DNA of 33,492 nt, from positions 1 to 33,492 of the IMG/VR virus record IMGVR_UViG_3300048442_000707. One strand, 5' to 3'. Below the pieces are notes generated by a model that searched no databases, was not told the origin of the DNA, and saw only the letters and a list, made by a program, of their open reading frames with translations. Positions 18,401 to 29,200 of the stretch are shown piece after piece. Every line of letters begins with the position of its first letter. Position 1 is the first letter of the stretch. The stretch comes from a virus. The translations under genes were made by a program, and so were the position numbers.

Positions 18401-19689
18401 CAACTAAAGATATTAAATCTACTAGAATTGGAGCACCAGAAAATAGAAATTGGAACACAAATACTCCTGTTACTCAAGGAGAGTTCTTAAAGTATGGTTT
18501 GAATCTATTTGAGGTAATTACTGCTGGTGTCACTGGAACATCAGGTAATGAACCAACAAATACTACTGGAAATAATTTCAATAATGGTAGTGCTGTCCTT
18601 AAATATAATTCTCTAGCAGTTGCTCCAATTGACTTCAATGAAGTTGAAATTGTTAGGATTGGTACAAGCAATCCAATTCCTCTAGAAATTAACGGAGATC
18701 TAAAACTATTCAATAACACCATTTCTACCAATGTCAATGACATGGTGTTTCAACCAAATTCAGGTCAAAAGGTAAAAGTTAATGCTAATACTTCTTTAGT
18801 AGTTCCAGTTGGAGATTCTAACTCCAGAGGAAATGCTGAGCAAGGATCTATTCGCTATAACACAAGTGACCTAACGTATGAAGGTTATGATGGATCTCAG
18901 TGGGGATCTCTTGGTGGTGTTAAAGACGTTGATCAGAACACTTACATTATTCCTGAAACTGCTCCTGGTGCAAATGAAAATATTCTATACTTCTATAATA
19001 ATGGTCTGAACACTCTGCAACTTACTGAAAATGCATTAGAGTTTCGTGACATTGATACCATCACTTCTTTGGGAGCAGGTGGTATCAAAGATTTGCTTAA
19101 TATTAATGCAAATAAAGTTACATTTGATAATCTCGCAACTACGCTTGATAATACGAGTGCTGATTCTACCTTCTTATTTTGCACAAAACAAAATTTTGAT
19201 TTAGGTTTATCTGCTGGTTTGACCACAGATACATTGGTCAGACTTACAGATGACGGAGATGTATTCTTCAACTTAGGTTTTGGAACAGGAGTTTACAATG
19301 GTCTCAAAATTATTGATAGCGAACTGAGTGCATTTGAACTACAAAAATTTGCAGTTCGCACTGAGCAAAGTAATCTAGTTAAAGATACTATTGATCAAGG
19401 TGCCACAGTTCTTTATAATCCTGCAGTAGAAGCATCGGCAAAGGTAACACTAACAGCACACAATAAAACTTCTGGAAACAAAGAATTTTTAGAATTTGCT
19501 GTTATTGATAACGGCACTGATATTTCATATACTGAATATAATAATCTTAAGACTGGACAAGAAATTGTTTCAGTCGAATTCGATTTTGATGCTAATAGTG
19601 ATGTTCGCATTACATATACATTAGATACGAATTTAAATACAGGTAATCAAGTAGACGTTACAGTCGTCAATCAAGTAACTAAGAGGTAA
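15421..19689 (+). CDS. Modular tail/fibre protein with split cupredoxin-like domain, 1422 aa
   Basis: The N-terminus (INVAKTDTFEIQRQKINNIG) has a KIN element reminiscent of the N-terminal attachment segments of T4 gp9 and gp10, so it probably docks on the baseplate. From about 110 to 485 are glycine-rich beta units (AGSGYDDNEYG, GSGHAVGDNL, GNGYAVGDVL). A module starting TTTLSV occurs twice (residues 316-382 and 638-705). The second copy interrupts a cupredoxin-like domain with possible metal ligands H619, C734, H737 and M740 (YYYCPNHDGMGG). Residues about 881-1005 and 1102-1220 repeat a unit with QYEGY or TYEGY, W-SLGGV and NTYI. The C-terminus (GATVLYNPAVEASAKVTLTA, then FAVIDNGTDISYTEY) looks like a conserved fibre end domain of cyanophages. 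It is a structural protein by context; which tail appendage it forms is not shown. Confidence 0.82.
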   Translation: MPAINVAKTDTFEIQRQKINNIGTQIFNISAGGSDLATGELKLGDGTKTAPSLAFTSEGTLGLYKPASQEIGFVAAGKDIINYRPDGIYSFQDFYVRKRILLNSGLDIQNEGQNYDPGVYTSVDLTGGSGSNGLIDLVVEAFNGSVTNNGNNYLSGDYSDIPLVTDGSGTGVQVSFSTAAPVIAIGNAGSGYDDNEYGSVEPVSSGTGTGLVVTLTITGGSLASVSVDETGSGHNSSDTFTIDNTTLTFIDEATGLETQSGGAGIQLTISNNVNEVDVATLSFQEKGSGHAVGDNLTTPGSVTKTADLPGAVTGLTTTLSVASANITVSSTTGIVSGMIATQTAGDGAIEGSSVVQSVVNGTTIQLSELPTVDGTATLDFTSDPVDTITVSDASDVINGGIVTGGGYTGVVGGIDYELNTITLDPAPTGGAQSGVTFTIAPPYGSGSAFNFEINAVGVVTTTTLSSQGEGNGYAVGDVLTVNPLTVTQPLEYETTVFAGQLLTVASPINVSVGSVINGYTPPDSEAGTPAEYGDDMLVIAITAGSPGSATGFIAGSATQLDAGAEFGINSSGVFTVATYEPAGRFYIDDGNGSNLQPNYTLYAGNTYYFNQTDGSFSTHPMSFSQHPDGTRNLVENITTTLSVGSTTFTASSTTGILEGMLIAVTDDGPGGVTIGSTVTSIVGSTITMSAPAAADGAATLSFTGAAYTDGVVQGAAGNQITITASTPNPLYYYCPNHDGMGGEHTINLNNPKVFGSNLEILVSSVDIDDIISADINLGIFDAVKLTSETSTIGAADFTTSLVSPLGTIDTLNTTDVIAVTGGNLNLSSAADIILQAVDVKLGTGIKLNSALNLIETTGEIKTTTKLNVNDRLSIVDNNISTTSLDDILLTPGLGKVAKVDTSTAFTIPVGTTNDRPGVLDVESGQIRFNTDTNQYEGYSSTAGAWNSLGGVRDLDGNTYILAEEFIGANDNTLYFVNDAVTTMKLDRNFLDFFTTKDIKSTRIGAPENRNWNTNTPVTQGEFLKYGLNLFEVITAGVTGTSGNEPTNTTGNNFNNGSAVLKYNSLAVAPIDFNEVEIVRIGTSNPIPLEINGDLKLFNNTISTNVNDMVFQPNSGQKVKVNANTSLVVPVGDSNSRGNAEQGSIRYNTSDLTYEGYDGSQWGSLGGVKDVDQNTYIIPETAPGANENILYFYNNGLNTLQLTENALEFRDIDTITSLGAGGIKDLLNINANKVTFDNLATTLDNTSADSTFLFCTKQNFDLGLSAGLTTDTLVRLTDDGDVFFNLGFGTGVYNGLKIIDSELSAFELQKFAVRTEQSNLVKDTIDQGATVLYNPAVEASAKVTLTAHNKTSGNKEFLEFAVIDNGTDISYTEYNNLKTGQEIVSVEFDFDANSDVRITYTLDTNLNTGNQVDVTVVNQVTKR
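16366..16566 (+). repeat. Beta module TTTLSV, copy 1
   Basis: This codes for residues 316-382 of the 1422-residue tail protein. The shared pattern with copy 2 is TTTLSV, then SSTTGI, a GM two residues later, V-S-V ahead of TI, and DG-ATL-F at the end. It looks like a compact beta domain of about 67 residues. Confidence 0.8.
17170..17640 (+). other. Cupredoxin-like domain interrupted by a beta module
   Basis: The coded segment begins RFYIDDGNG, continues with LYAGNTYYFNQTDGSFSTHP and ends LYYYCPNHDGMGG. This resembles the plastocyanin/azurin fold pattern in which an upstream His and a C-(x2)-H-(x2)-M cluster bind type 1 copper; here they are H619, C734, H737 and M740. The usual short loop between the His strand and the final strands is enlarged by the TTTLSV module at 17332-17535. 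Ligand pattern seen; copper binding is inferred. Confidence 0.6.
17332..17535 (+). repeat. Beta module TTTLSV, copy 2 (inside the cupredoxin-like domain)
   Basis: This codes for residues 638-705. It matches copy 1 in the order TTTLSV, SSTTGI, GM, TI and DGAATLSF, with a slightly longer acidic loop (TDDGPGG). It lies between the first candidate copper ligand and the C/H/M cluster, so it appears to be a nested domain insertion. Confidence 0.8.
18061..19080 (+). repeat. Two diverged fibre units of about 120 residues (18061-18430 and 18724-19080)
   Basis: Both units run in the same order: a VPVG or IPVG strand, then GQIRFNT or GSIRYNT, YEGY, W-SLGGV, D-NTYI, and TLYF or ILYF ending in an LDFF or LEFR segment. 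They are separated by about 100 residues. DNA identity is low, so this is an old duplication within the 1422-residue protein. Confidence 0.8.
19681..19686 (+). promoter_or_regulatory. Ribosome binding site overlapping an upstream stop
   Basis: AAGAGG lies 5 bases before the ATG at 19692 and immediately before the TAA of the preceding gene. It is one of only two good Shine-Dalgarno matches in the window and fixes the start of the 169-residue gene. Confidence 0.7.
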
Positions 19690-19691
19690 AA

Positions 19692-20201
19692 ATGGCATCT
19701 AATTTACAAAATTTAGATTCGCTAGGAGGTTTCTCTGTTGACAATACCACTATTGTCAACGAAACTTTTGACATCAAAAATGTTAATACTCTGCAGGTAA
19801 AAAATTCTTTTTTTGCAGATAGTTATACAGAGCATTATATTATGAGAGGACTTAACACGTCTATTCTTGAAATTAATGATACTGGTGGTCAAATTTTTCT
19901 ACCAGACAATACTATTAATTTTATTGAATCTACTATTGTTGGAGTGAATGATTCTGGTGGAGGAAATTTAGTACAGAAACTGGAAAGTGCTATTTCTGTA
20001 AATTCTGCTGGTACTTTAGCAGAAATGTCAACAATGACCACTATCATAAAAGATACTGTTCCGCAAGGACAAACTTGGACTATCAATCCTTTTGTCGGTG
20101 GTTCTTCAAATTCATTTAGTTATACAACTTCTAGAGCAGGTACAACCATTTCAATCAAGTGGATTGCATACACTAGAGTTGTTAGCATTCAATGGACTTG
20201 A
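19692..20201 (+). CDS. Putative virion protein of unknown function, 169 aa
   Basis: The gene begins 2 bases after the upstream stop with a good ribosome binding site, so it is co-expressed with the 1422-residue tail protein. I do not recognise a named family. Visible segments are ADSYTEHYIMRGLNTSILEI, a strand-rich QIFLPDNTINFIE, and a C-terminal part with VPQGQTWTI. The last resembles the end of fibre proteins, such as the close of the 3335-residue fibre (IQPGITVDVVGNW). No Cys, signal peptide or membrane segment is seen. It may be a small tail or fibre-associated protein. Transcription of the following gene seems to restart just after it. Confidence 0.72.
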   Translation: MASNLQNLDSLGGFSVDNTTIVNETFDIKNVNTLQVKNSFFADSYTEHYIMRGLNTSILEINDTGGQIFLPDNTINFIESTIVGVNDSGGGNLVQKLESAISVNSAGTLAEMSTMTTIIKDTVPQGQTWTINPFVGGSSNSFSYTTSRAGTTISIKWIAYTRVVSIQWT

Positions 20202-20203
20202 TG

Positions 20204-20210
20204 CTAAATA
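20204..20210 (+). promoter_or_regulatory. Probable late promoter variant CTAAATA
   Basis: CTAAATA starts 2 bases after the preceding TGA and lies 39 bases before the ATG of the giant fibre gene. The word is the same as at 6980-6986 and the spacing is close to that of the other late promoters in the window. Confidence 0.58.
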
Positions 20211-20249
20211 GATAAGAGAATAAAACCTACGGCAAAGGCTGAGTAAGAA

Positions 20250-23200
20250 ATGAGTTTTCAGTTAAATTCCGACAGAGAAACTATTAGAGCCATTGCTCCT
20301 ACTCTAATTGGATCTCAAGAATTATCCATTAGGGCAGGTTCTGGTTCTGACGAAAAGGAAGTACTCAGAACTCTACTTGATCCTGGGACAGATTTACCGC
20401 GAGTCGGTATCAATAGGACTGGAAATAGAATTGACAGGGTTGTAGTAAATTTAGGTGGTACTGGATACACTATTCAACCAACTGTTAATATTGAACCACC
20501 TCCAGCTGGTGGTACTCAAGCAGTAGGTTCTGCAATTATTGATGAAGGTTTTGTTACTGCCGTTCTTATTGACAATCCTGGTAAAGGATACATTACTGCT
20601 CCTGCTGTAACAATTAGTGGTGGTAATGGTACAGGTGCTCAAGTCGAAGCATTCCTTGATACTGTTGATTTTGAACTTGACATTAATGGTGCTATTAGAA
20701 CATCTACGTCGATTATTTCAGACACGGCGAGAATTCTAAACCTAGATATTGATAACTTCATCACTCCAGATGCTAAATTTAGAGCACCTGATCTGAAAAC
20801 TTATATGAACAACACGGGCATCCCATGGACTGCCCAAACTATTGTTCAGAAAGATGCTTATAGGTATAGAGGTCCAAACGTTTATCAAGCACTGAATGCT
20901 GGCGAAACGGGAACTGTACCACCTCTGCATAAAGATGGTATTGAAACTAATAATGAAGTTCAATTCAAGCATATTGGTTTTAGAGTAACTGATCCTTCGG
21001 CGTTCCAGTATAATGAGACTGGAGAATCTGGAGAGTTCCCTCGTTCTATCACACCTCTACTTGGTGATAGATCTACTAAAATTGCAACTACAGAATACGT
21101 CCTCAACCTAGCAACGAATGACGTTGGTGGTCGTATTTACGTTTCAGCACAGATTGGTTCTGACCTAAACGATGGTCGTTCTGCTGTTGCTCCTGTTAGA
21201 ACAATCAAGAAGGCAGCACAACTTGCATGGTCAACTCCTGGTGTCAAGGAGACTCTTATTGTTTCTGGTGGTGATTACGTAGAAGATAATCCAATTTCAC
21301 TACCACCTGATGCATCAGTTGTTGGTGATAACTTACGTTTGGTTATCATTCGTCCTGCTAACCCAAGAAAGCACATCTTCAAGTTCGGTGACAAGAACTA
21401 TGTCATTGGTGTTACGTATCGCGACCAGGTTGACTCTACTGGAGATGCGGTAGCAACTTGGGACTTTGCGATGGTCTTTGACGACAAGCAAAGAATCAAC
21501 TATGACTATACAGCAAATGGAGATTTCGGAACTTCTTTCCCAATTGGAACACAAATTTTTGGACCAGAAAAATTCCGTGCAGACTTCCAAACAAACACAG
21601 GTCTCTCAAATCTTACATCAAATTTAGCAGTCAAAGGTATCAACACTGGTGCTGAAGGTATTATTAATGAAGTAAACTTTGGATCTATCGTTGGACCACA
21701 AGCTTATATTTCTGGTAAACTTGATTTTTCTGTTACCAGTGGCGCATTTACAGCGGGTGAAACTTTCTTGTTTGGTGGTACAGGGTCTATCAAATGGACT
21801 CCAAATACACCATATACAATTGGACAATTACTTTGGGCAACTGATAATGTTTATCAAGTAGCTGTTGCTGGTACTTCTGCTGCATCATCACCTATTCACA
21901 CCACAGGAACAGTTGCTACTGGTCCCGATACACTAGAACTTACATTCCTTAGAGATGCATACGAATTCGTATCTACTGATATTAGATCAATTAGAGCAGA
22001 AGGCGAAGTTGTTTTTGAAGAAACCGACATTACTGATGCTCTGCCTCTCGTAAGAATTGATTTCTCCAAGCAAGGCACTGCAGAAGTTTCAACTGGTGGT
22101 TTCCAAGATCCTAATGTTGTAGAAGATAATGGTGGTATTATATTCTACACCAATGCTTTGGTTGGTAGGCAGAACACTCATGATTTTAAGGAAGGACAGG
22201 AAATCTTTATTGAGGGAATGCCTACCAGTTCTCCTGATCTATCTTTCCTAAATGGAAAGCAAAGAATTTACAAAGTTCTGGAAGATGCTGATGGTCGTTC
22301 AAGACGTTTTGTAATCCCTAAGAAAACTACGATCACTACAACTGATAATTTTGATCCAGGTCAATTTTCATCTGTAAGAGCTTATGGTAAGTCAATTACC
22401 ATCTCCTTGCTGAACTCTCCTAATAGATTCCCAATGGCAACACCTGTTGCCAGAAGATTCCAAGATGCTTGTTTGCAAATTAGAAACAACGTAGAATTTA
22501 TTGCAGATGAAGTTGTTGGAAAAGTCAATGATCAATTTAAGAAAGAATATTATTCTGTCTACGAAATTGGTGGCACTCCAGATTCTACACTTACTCCAAC
22601 TGATGTAGACTATGATCCTGCTACTGGCATCGCTACATTCACAGTAACTAGTCATGGACTTAGTATTGGAGATGGCGTTAGAATTACGGATAATTCTATC
22701 ACACAAACCTGTGCGATGGATGGATATAAGACAGAACATACTTCACCTAATTCCCATCATTATTCTAGCGGAAAGACTCTACCAATTCGTTCTTCAGGAT
22801 TTACAACTGATCAGTTTGAACTTTTTGTTGGCATCTCTGGTCCTGACCAGCAATATACACCTACTGATGTAACTTACGATCCTGCAACTGGAAATGTAAA
22901 TCTAACAATTGGTGCTCATACATTATCTGTTGGAGAAGGTATTGTTATTGATGACAATTCGTTGTCCTTTACGTGTGACATGGATGGCGATCAGTCAGTT
23001 AAGTCTTATCCACGTCCTGGTATCGATCCTTTTGCTAGCAGATCTATTCCTATTACAGAAATTTCTGCAACTAGTATTACTATCAATGGAGGAATTTCTG
23101 GTCCCAATAAGTATTTCCAACCATCTGCTGTAAACTATAACGCTGCAACTGGTGACATGACTGTCACAGTTGGTCAGCATGGACTCGGAGTTGGACGCAA

Positions 23201-26200
23201 TGTTGTTCTTGCGGATAACTCATTCACATTCACTTGTGATCAAAATGGATATGCAACCGAGCATACTTATCCACGTCCTGGACAAGATCCACAAGCAGGT
23301 AAGTCTATTGCTATTACTGATGTAGGAACCAATTCCCTAACAGTATCTGGAGCAACTTACACCGCTTCAAGTGGTCAAGTTGACATCACTACTTCCGCAC
23401 CACACGGAATGCAAGAAGGTGATTATATCTTGTTTGAAGATAACTCACTAACCTTTACGTGCAACCTGGACGGGAATGTAGTCAGTAAAAATTATCCACG
23501 TCCTGGTTATGACTACCCTAGCGGAAGATGGTTCCCAATTAGCAACATTTCAGCAAGTGGTTTTAGAGTTAATATTGGACCTTCTAGTTATACTGGAGTA
23601 CATGCTTTTGTTTCCGCAACAAACAATGGTCTAAAACATCAAGACGGAACATTTACAATTAATGTTGGTAACGCAGGTAGTGCATCAGGATCAAATCATC
23701 AGTTTGTAAATGCAACTGCTCAAGCAATTAAGCACGAACCACAATCTGTCCATACGTTTACTGGTTCAACATCTAATTCAGTAAAACATCTACCTCAATC
23801 CGCACATACGTTTGTAAGATCTGCACCAAACGCTCTATCTATTGGTGGTTCTACTCTCAAAATTTATCTCGGAACATCTACTTTCGTACACACATATGTA
23901 AGTGGTGGTGTTGTAACTTACAATTCTCAAAATTATAATATTACTAATTTTGTTTATGATAATATTTCTACTGGCGAAGCAACTATTACCCTAGCATCTC
24001 CAGTTGCTGCTTTGTCTGAAGATGCTACTATTAGAATTTCGGATTTAGTTGTAGAGTGTGTAGTAGATGGTGTTACTACCCAAAAAACTTATCCAAGTTT
24101 TAGCATCCCTGTAAACGATAACAAGTGTCGTAGAGATGTCGGACATTTCATTAGTGCAATTACTAGAGACCTTGAGTTTGGTAGCAACTATAACGTTATT
24201 GATGCAGCGAAAAAGTATATTGATGGTACTAACACCCAGATTGATTTTGTCAATACCGAAATTATTCAGACAGTACGTGCTCTAGAATATGCAAGAGAAC
24301 TGATCACTTTTGCTATGAGAAAGTGGCGTACTGGAACTGGAGCTCCTGGTCAAGCAATTTATGTTCCTCAATATTCTCAACTTGACAGATATTTTGACCC
24401 AACAATTATTGATGATATTTCAACTCCTGCTTGTGCTAACGTAGCATCTGCTATTGATACACTAGCATATCTGTTTATTGATGTTCTTGCTAATGATACC
24501 AGTGGAACTTATCTAGATGGTGCTTATCTAATTGCTAGAAATAGAGATTTGATTGCTGATGAAGCATACAAACTAGCAATGATCCAATACCCTTCTCTTG
24601 GATTAGGTAACATTGATGAGCGTAAGTGTCGTAGAGATATTAACTTAATTACTGGCGCTATAATTAGAGATCTATCACTGGGAGGAAATGCTGGTATTGT
24701 CAATGCAGCAGAATTGTATTTCACAGGAAGTGCCCTAACTGGAATACCTGCATCTGAACTTGCTCCTACAAGGTTTGCATTCGAGAAAGCAAGAGATTTG
24801 TGTATCGCAGCAATGCGTAATTGGACAGATGCATCTGGTGCTGCAGTCACCACACCTAATTCAGATATTCCTCAATTTACTGATAGTTCAATTCTTGTAG
24901 ATCCTACTGGTGTACCTTTATGTGCAAACGTTGAAGCATCTATTACAACTGCATTCCAACTACTAGATGACATCTTGAGTGGCACTACCTCTCCTGGTGC
25001 TACAGTAAGAGATACGGGAACTTTATTTGATACTTCAACTATTGCTACTTTCCCTGATAGCATTATTTACGATAGTAAAGGTACAAAACTAACTCCACGT
25101 TCTGATTTTGCTGATAATCCTATCATTGAAGCATCTCCATATACTCAGAACGCATCTGTTATCTCCTTCCTAGGTGGTGGCGGTGCTGAGGTTGATGGTG
25201 ATAAGGTTAAGCAACCTAACTGCCCCTTCCCTGGTCTTGAGTTAGACGGAACAGCATCCTTCCCCAATCAGGGTAAGTCGATGGTTGCATCAGCCTTTAC
25301 TATCGTTTCTTTCGGTGGTACAGGTTACAAAATTACTAATGATGGTTATGTTCAGTTAGTTTCTGTATTCGTTATCTTCTGTGCCGATGGCGTCCTTGCT
25401 GAGTCTGGTGGTTATTGTTCCATCACGAACTCTGCTACAAACTTTGGTATCTTTGCTCTCCGTGGCATTGGATTTAGAAAAGATGCATATGAATTTGATG
25501 TTGGTTTAATTAGTAATGTATCTTCCACTCCTACAGGCAGAACAATCTTCACAGTTTCTGGTTTAGGAAGAGAACCACTTGAGCATTATATTGTTAAAAT
25601 TGATGGATTCTCGAACGTAGATCCAGATATTGAATACTTTATTGATACTGTAGAAGGAGTAACAGTTGGTCCTCCTTTCACTGCTCAACTAACACTTGAG
25701 TCTGGTTCTGGTGGTGGCGCAGCTTTAAAAAATGACGCTACTGATAACGCAGTTTCTGTTGGTACTTTGGTTGGTGAAACAGTAAGACTTCACAGACCAT
25801 CTATTGTTAACTCGTCTTCACATACGTGGGAATTTGCAGGATCAGGAACCAACTATAATGCACTACCAGAGAACGGCGGTACTAAAATTGAAGCATACGA
25901 ACAAGTTTCTGAAAACTATGGTCGTGTATATGTCTCAGGTACTGACGAACTAGGCGACTTTAAAGTTGGAACATTTGCGAGAATTGAAAACAGAACTGGT
26001 AATATTACTTTCACAGGTACTGTTACAATTTCGGAAGTTGAATTCTTGAAACTAAAAGGTGGCGACGTTGTTGTTACTGGTTTCGACGCATCCAACACAC
26101 TTGGTGGTGCAAATACTACTAACTCTAAACTGCCAACGCAGAAAGCAGTTAAAGATTACATCACCAATAATCTCGGTCCATATCTAAACAAACCATATTC

Positions 26201-29200
26201 AACTAACCCTGTTCCTAGAGCACTGGTTGAACTTACTGATTCTGGTAAGATCTCGGAAGATCAGATTCCCCCTCTACGTCCTTTCCAAGTATTTACGGTT
26301 GCAAACCAATCAGAAAGAGTTGCTATTGAAGGAGCACTTGCTGGTGATATTGCAATTCAACAGGATACTAACTCTTCATTCATTCTAAACAATGATAATG
26401 ATAGTTTGTTTGTATCGTTCCCAATTGATTCCACTCTTCAATTCACCATTGGTGACATCTTTACTGGCAGTAATTCTGGCGGTAAAATTCAATCAACTGA
26501 ATATAGAGAAGGTGTTGTTTATCAAATCAGTATTACTGATAATGGTTCTGGTTATGTTACTCCCCCTGTTGTAACTATCTCTGGTGGTAATCCTCAAGCA
26601 GGTGCTGTTTCAGCATTTGCTACTTGTTCGATTGCAAATGGTCAAGTTGTCCTGGTCGAGATTCAACTATTCAATAACTATATTGGTGGTAAAGGATACA
26701 CTACTGCTCCTACAGTTACGTTCTCTCCTCCAGCAGGTTCTGGAACGCAAGCAGCTGGTGCTGCTATAATTGAGTCCAGACTCTATGGTGATATCGTCAA
26801 CAATATCAAGATAGAAGATACAGATGATATCGAATCTAGTGATATTCCTGCCGAGACTATTGCTATTACCCGTGTTATTAATACTTCTGCGAGTGATAGT
26901 AATAACTGGGTATCTCTATCTTCCAATCAAATTGCTGCTAATGACATTACATCTGGTGTTATTTCTACCGCAAGATTAGCATTTACTTCAGATGCTGCAA
27001 ACTCCTTCACATTCCTTAGAGGAGATCAGTCATATAATCCTGTTATTCAATCACTCAAGGGTGCTGAGACTAGATATTTTGCTAAGATTACTTCACAAGC
27101 AAACAGCAGTTCTTCGCAATTAGTTTTTGCTACTAATTCAGATGTACTTCTTGGTCATGAAGTTGTAGCAAACATTAATGGTATTCAACCTAATACTAAT
27201 ATTTCTGGTATTCTTACTGCTGCTGGAACAACCACAGTCTCAATTGATAATCCACTAACAGCTACAATTCCAGTCAACACAGTTATTGAATTTGAGCGTG
27301 GTTCATCTCCACTAACATTTGAATCATCACTTACTCAAGGAGACTTTATTGAATCCGTTGTTATTGCAGCGGGTGGATCTGGATTTACTGATGGTCAATT
27401 CTTTGATGTAGAACTAGATGGTGGATCTGGTACAGGACTCAAAGCAAATATTATTGTAAGTGGTGGTACAGTTTCAGATCTAACACTTACTTCTACTGGT
27501 GTTGGATTCCTAAATGACTTCACAGTCACTTCTGCTCCAGCAGCTATTGGTTCTGGTACTGGTTTAGTTCTACTTGCAAAACTCAGTACAGTCAATAAGC
27601 AATTTGCAAACGTTGCTGTTGATATCTCTAGAGTTTCTGATCTAACTATTTCTGCTGACGAATACGGAACAATTGGTGTTGCTAGATTCTATAAAGATCA
27701 ATTTAAAATTGGTCTTGCTGGTAATGGTTCTATTCAACTTAAGACTGGAGCAGACTCTGGTCTTGATGCTGACCTTCTCGATGGTGTTCAAGGATCTTTC
27801 TACCTTAACGCAGGTAATCTAAACGCAGGTGTTCTGCCCGTTGATAGATTATCTGGTACTTATAATATTAATATTGCTAACCAGTCTGGTAGTACATTAA
27901 GACTCAAGTCTTCTACAAGTAACCCAGCATCGAATCCAAACCCTGATTCGTTTAACGTTGGTATAATTGCAGATACTAGAAATAATGCTGCTGATGGTCT
28001 AGCAGATGGTGGCACACGTCACGTTACAATGACTATCAGAAATGGTGGATCTGGATTTGATGCAACATTCGGTGGTGTAAGACAACTTGCATTCACTGAT
28101 AATGATAATATGTATCTTAGAGGTTCTGGTTCTACCCTAGCAACCTTTAGTACATGGGCAAAGATCTGGTCTTCCCAGAATGATGGCATCAACTCTGGAC
28201 TTGATGCTGATAAACTTGATAGTCGTCAAGGAACTTTCTATCAAAATGCTATCAATACAAATGAAGGCACATTCAGTGATCTTAGAATGCCTTCTCACCA
28301 AACACAGAAGGACTTCCAAGATAGAGTTAGAATTCTTGATTGGACAGGTCAACCAAGATTTAAAATTCTTGTTAGAGATGAACTATTAACGGCATCTCCA
28401 TTCTTAGTTGGTTTGCCAGTTAACTTGTATGATGCTCAAGGTCTTGCTCCTGGTCGTATTTCAATTACTGATATTGCCATCAACCAAGATGCCAATGATC
28501 CTTCTAATAATTTCACTCTAATTACAGGTACACTAACAACAGGTAACTTTATTGGAGCGATTGCAATTGGTGATACCGCAATCAACTATCCTTTCCAAGA
28601 TTTTAGTATTGCGGACCTAGACGCTAATGCAGATGGACTACCCGATGGTACATTTGAAGTTGGAGGACTAGAAAGTAGTGGTGGTAATGCCAGATTGAAA
28701 CTTGGTAGAAACGATGGTATCTCTGCTTCAGATCCTTCCGTCTACTTCAGATCTTCTCTCAACCCATCAACTAACTATAGTTCTGCAATTATTGCTACTG
28801 GTGGTAATTCCACCGATGGTTCTGGTTCTCTGGAATTTAAAGTATCAGATGTAAATCAGTTAACTCTATTAGGCAACATTATTTGGAATGAAGGTAATGT
28901 AGTATTCAACTCCTCTAATGTATTATCAACAACATCACTGAAGTCTGCTGTAATGAGAGACACTAGTGGAGACTTTAGTGCTGGAACAATCACTGCTTCT
29001 CTAACTGGTGCTGCTTCACTTAACGTTCTTAAGGCAGGCGATACAATGTCAGGTCTGCTCTCCATCTCTGGAGTAGCGGTAGGACAGCAAGCATTGAGCG
29101 TATCTGGCAGAGGAGATTTCCTAAGCAATATTACAGTTGCTGCTGACCTAACAGTCAACACGGACACATTGCACGTTGATGCTATAGATGATACAGTAAG

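Noticed and set aside
22593-23601. CRISPR-like or satellite array
   Set aside because: The periodicity is in the coded protein; the DNA copies are diverged and lie inside one open frame.
24123-24638. Exact 15-base repeat as a possible attachment or recombination site
   Set aside because: Both copies are in frame and code for the same KCRRD motif, so protein duplication explains them; no integrase is nearby.
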